From: Viridibacillus sp050279675
Lineage (GTDB): Bacteria > Bacillota > Bacilli > Bacillales_A > Planococcaceae
Direction of reading: 5' to 3'
DNA: 64,000 bases
Assembly: GCF_050279675.1 (NCBI RefSeq)
Contig: NZ_JBNNUK010000002.1
Location: 248,001-312,000 of the forward strand
Positions 62,304-64,000 of the stretch are shown one piece after another; the stretch's first letter is position 1, and each line of letters starts with the position of its first letter. The position numbers were made by a program, and so were the translations under genes. Under the pieces are notes generated by a model. The model did no database searches. It was not told where the DNA came from and worked only from the letters and a program-made list of their open reading frames with translations.

Positions 62304-62702
62304 TCACCCTCCAACATTTGCAAATTGGATGACACCAATAATTGCTACTTTTCCATTTTCTTTAGCTACCTCTATTTTAATTGTAATATTATCTAGCTCT
62401 TCTTCTATTACTACATATGAAATCGTTAATAATTCTTCAACCAATACTGGTTGAAGAAATTTCGTTTCATAAGAGACAACAAAGCTAGTTGGAAAAACAT
62501 AAGACAATCTACTTTCTGCTATTCCCATTACAAGCATGCCATGTACAATTTCCCTTTCAAACCCTGCTTCTACTGCACTTTGAAAATCTAAATGAATCGC
62601 ATTAAAATCATTTGAAGTTTCAGCATAATTCTTTACATCATTTGCTGAAATAATAACGCTTTCATTTTCACAAACATAATCACCTCTTGTGAACGAAACC
62701 AT
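62304..62702 (-). CDS. MaoC-like hydratase, catalytic half (HadB-like)
   Basis: 132 residues, single HotDog domain. YAETSNDFNAIHLDFQSA followed by REIVHGMLVMGIAESRL holds the hydratase-2 motif, with the catalytic Asp and His in D-F-N-x-I-H. It likely hydrates or dehydrates 3-hydroxyacyl/enoyl thioesters. It follows the partner HotDog gene with its ATG touching the stop (TAAATG), a pattern like HadA-HadB of mycobacteria, where two HotDog chains form one enzyme. Confidence 0.85.
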   Translation of the reverse strand: MVSFTRGDYVCENESVIISANDVKNYAETSNDFNAIHLDFQSAVEAGFEREIVHGMLVMGIAESRLSYVFPTSFVVSYETKFLQPVLVEELLTISYVVIEEELDNITIKIEVAKENGKVAIIGVIQFANVGG

Positions 62703-63146
62703 TTACTCCACCTCATTTCCCTGAAATTCTCGTATAATTAAAGTAGTTTCTGATGTGAAAGATAACTCATCATTTTGATAACCTTCAAGTACATGATTCA
62801 ATATCCAAAGAACCCCTGTAGAACCTTGCTTTTTCTTCACTTCTTTTAAATCGATTTTACATATATATGTATCACCTGCAACAATTGGTTTTATATAGGT
62901 AAACTTTTGTTCTCCATGTATTAACGGCACATCCAATTGATCCAGCCAATCTAATTTCGCTATTTGCCAAAATAATATAGGATATGTTGGAGGAGCTAGA
63001 AGATCAGGAAAACCTGCATTTTTTGCTGCATACACATCGAAATGTAGTGGGTTTTTGTTTTGTATACTTCTCGCAAAGTTTTGAATATCTTGATGCTTCA
63101 CAGTTACATAAAAAAAATCCGAAGTCATTCCAGCATTAAAAGACAT
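62703..63146 (-). CDS. HotDog protein, FAS1-like dehydratase half (HadA-like)
   Basis: 147 residues. It matches the N-terminal MaoC-like dehydratase type: FARSIQNKNPLHFDVYAAKNAGFPDLLAPPTYP, where the catalytic Asp/His are replaced and the APPTYP block binds acyl chains. C-terminal EQKFTYIKPIVAGDTY is typical. It is expected to be the substrate-binding partner of the next gene. GAAGGAGTG before the ATG lies in the end of the thiolase gene. Confidence 0.83.
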   Translation of the reverse strand: MSFNAGMTSDFFYVTVKHQDIQNFARSIQNKNPLHFDVYAAKNAGFPDLLAPPTYPILFWQIAKLDWLDQLDVPLIHGEQKFTYIKPIVAGDTYICKIDLKEVKKKQGSTGVLWILNHVLEGYQNDELSFTSETTLIIREFQGNEVE

Positions 63147-63148
63147 GA

Positions 63149-64000
63149 CTAGTTCACTCCTTCAAATAATGTTGCGAGTCCTTGTCCTCCACCAATTCCC
63201 AAAGTAGCAATTGCTTTTTTAATAGTTTGTTTCTGCATTTGAGCGAACAAACGTGTAACTAATATAGCTCCCGATGCACCATAAGGATGACCTAATGCAA
63301 TAGCTCCTCCTCCCGCATTTACTTTTGTTTTTGATATGTTCAAACATTTTAATGAAGCCAGTACCTGTGATGCAAAAGCTTCATTAAATTCAATTTGGTC
63401 AATTGAATCAATATGTAATTGATTTCTGACTAATAATTTCTCAACAGCAGGAACTGGACCTATCCCTAAATAATTCGGATCTACCCCAGCTGCAACTGCG
63501 TCAACGAATTTCATAACAGGTTGCAAACCAAGTTCTTTACATTTATCTCCAGAAACCAGTAATCCAACAGCTGCACCGTCGTTTACTGGACATGCATTTC
63601 CTGCAGTCACAACGCCACCTTCTTTGAAAATCGGTTTAAGTGTTGCAAGCTTTTCAATATTTGTTGTTTTCCGTGGGCATTCATCTTCCAATACAGTAAC
63701 GATTTCATTTCTGGATTTATAAGTTATCGGTACAATCTCTGGTGCAAAATCTGTTGCAAGCGCCTTTTGATGGCTTTCATATGCATAGCTATCCATTTCT
63801 TCACGTAAAATGTTGTATTGCTCAGCTACATTTTCAGCTGCAATACCCATTTCAGGATCTCCGATAGTATCTGGCGAAAATTTTGAACGCATATATATTT
63901 CTGGAGCACTATTACTATACAGAGATGAAGGTTTCTTCATACGCCAAGGCGCTCTACTTACACTCTCTACTCCACCAGCTAAATACATATGGCCTGCACC
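63149..64000 (-). CDS. Thiolase (acetyl-CoA acyltransferase), 5' end outside window
   Basis: The last 284 codons of a thiolase, open at the window edge (the frame continues as GAGHMYLAGGVESVSRAP). The His of NEAFASQVLA is the catalytic-region histidine, and GGGAIALGHPYGASGA is the family signature. The C-terminal active-site Cys, usually in C-x-G-x-G near GIGGGQG, is replaced: the text reads TLGIGGGQGLA. This branch may therefore condense poorly or work differently. The nucleophilic Cys would lie outside the window. First visible gene of the operon. Confidence 0.9.
   Translation of the reverse strand, partial: GAGHMYLAGGVESVSRAPWRMKKPSSLYSNSAPEIYMRSKFSPDTIGDPEMGIAAENVAEQYNILREEMDSYAYESHQKALATDFAPEIVPITYKSRNEIVTVLEDECPRKTTNIEKLATLKPIFKEGGVVTAGNACPVNDGAAVGLLVSGDKCKELGLQPVMKFVDAVAAGVDPNYLGIGPVPAVEKLLVRNQLHIDSIDQIEFNEAFASQVLASLKCLNISKTKVNAGGGAIALGHPYGASGAILVTRLFAQMQKQTIKKAIATLGIGGGQGLATLFEGVN

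Noticed and set aside
1..64000. Insertion sequences, prophage, integrase or tRNA-flanked island
   Set aside because: No transposase, integrase, phage structural gene, tRNA or target-site duplication was seen.

Overview
The window is AT-rich DNA from an endospore-forming Bacillota. The gene families, the strong AGGAGG-type ribosome binding sites, the TTG/GTG starts, the T-box leaders and a gerA-B-C operon all point to Bacillales. The mix resembles Planococcaceae such as Lysinibacillus or Solibacillus more than Bacillus subtilis itself, but genus cannot be fixed from this sequence alone. No rRNA, tRNA, insertion sequence, prophage or CRISPR array was seen. Most genes lie on the minus strand.

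Layout. 0-6 kb: yneR/yneQ/yneP homologues, a secreted M14 carboxypeptidase and aconitase (citB) behind a CcpC-like operator. 6.4-10.6 kb: a dead VOC-family gene, then lutABC (lactate oxidation) with its regulator lutR and a LutR-type operator. 11-13.8 kb: a TetR-controlled pair of SMR efflux subunits, a DCC-family protein and a GNAT. 13.9-24.9 kb: one long branched-chain amino-acid cluster, ilvE-ilvD-[T-box]-ilvB-ilvN-ilvC-leuA-leuB-leuC-leuD. 25-34 kb: an aldonolactone-oxidase-like/PLP-protein pair, a newly noticed 35-codon membrane peptide gene with its own promoter and terminator, pncA, small membrane proteins, a lytic transglycosylase, an MFS exporter, mscL, a Sco-type copper chaperone, and a DUF1659/DUF2922/YvrJ cassette. 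34-36.2 kb: yneK and the ccdA-yneI-ccdC cytochrome-c biogenesis block.

36.4-37 kb is an array of about 27 copies of a 21-bp repeat. 37-45 kb: a heterodimeric ABC exporter and a gerA-B-C germinant-receptor operon. 45-53.6 kb: argGH, the yqjQ/yqjP/proI/namA group (proI behind a second T-box), a membrane protein and a GNAT. 53.7-58.1 kb: sbcDC behind a LexA box. 58.7-64 kb: one tightly packed minus-strand unit of thiolase (cut by the window edge), two half-size MaoC/HotDog proteins, a FabG-like reductase, the ECF transporter module ecfA1-ecfA2-ecfT and a CHY zinc-finger protein.

How the genes work together: much of the window is central carbon and amino-acid metabolism under nutrient-sensing control (predicted CcpC, LutR, Leu and Pro T-boxes, ArgR, perhaps CodY). 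The citB-yneP-yneQ-yneR and ccdA-yneI-ccdC-yneK blocks are near neighbours in B. subtilis; here about 28 kb of metabolic genes separates them. The least explained items are the ECF/thiolase/split-dehydratase operon, the 21-bp repeat array, the 35-aa peptide gene and a possible AUA start in the DUF1659 gene.
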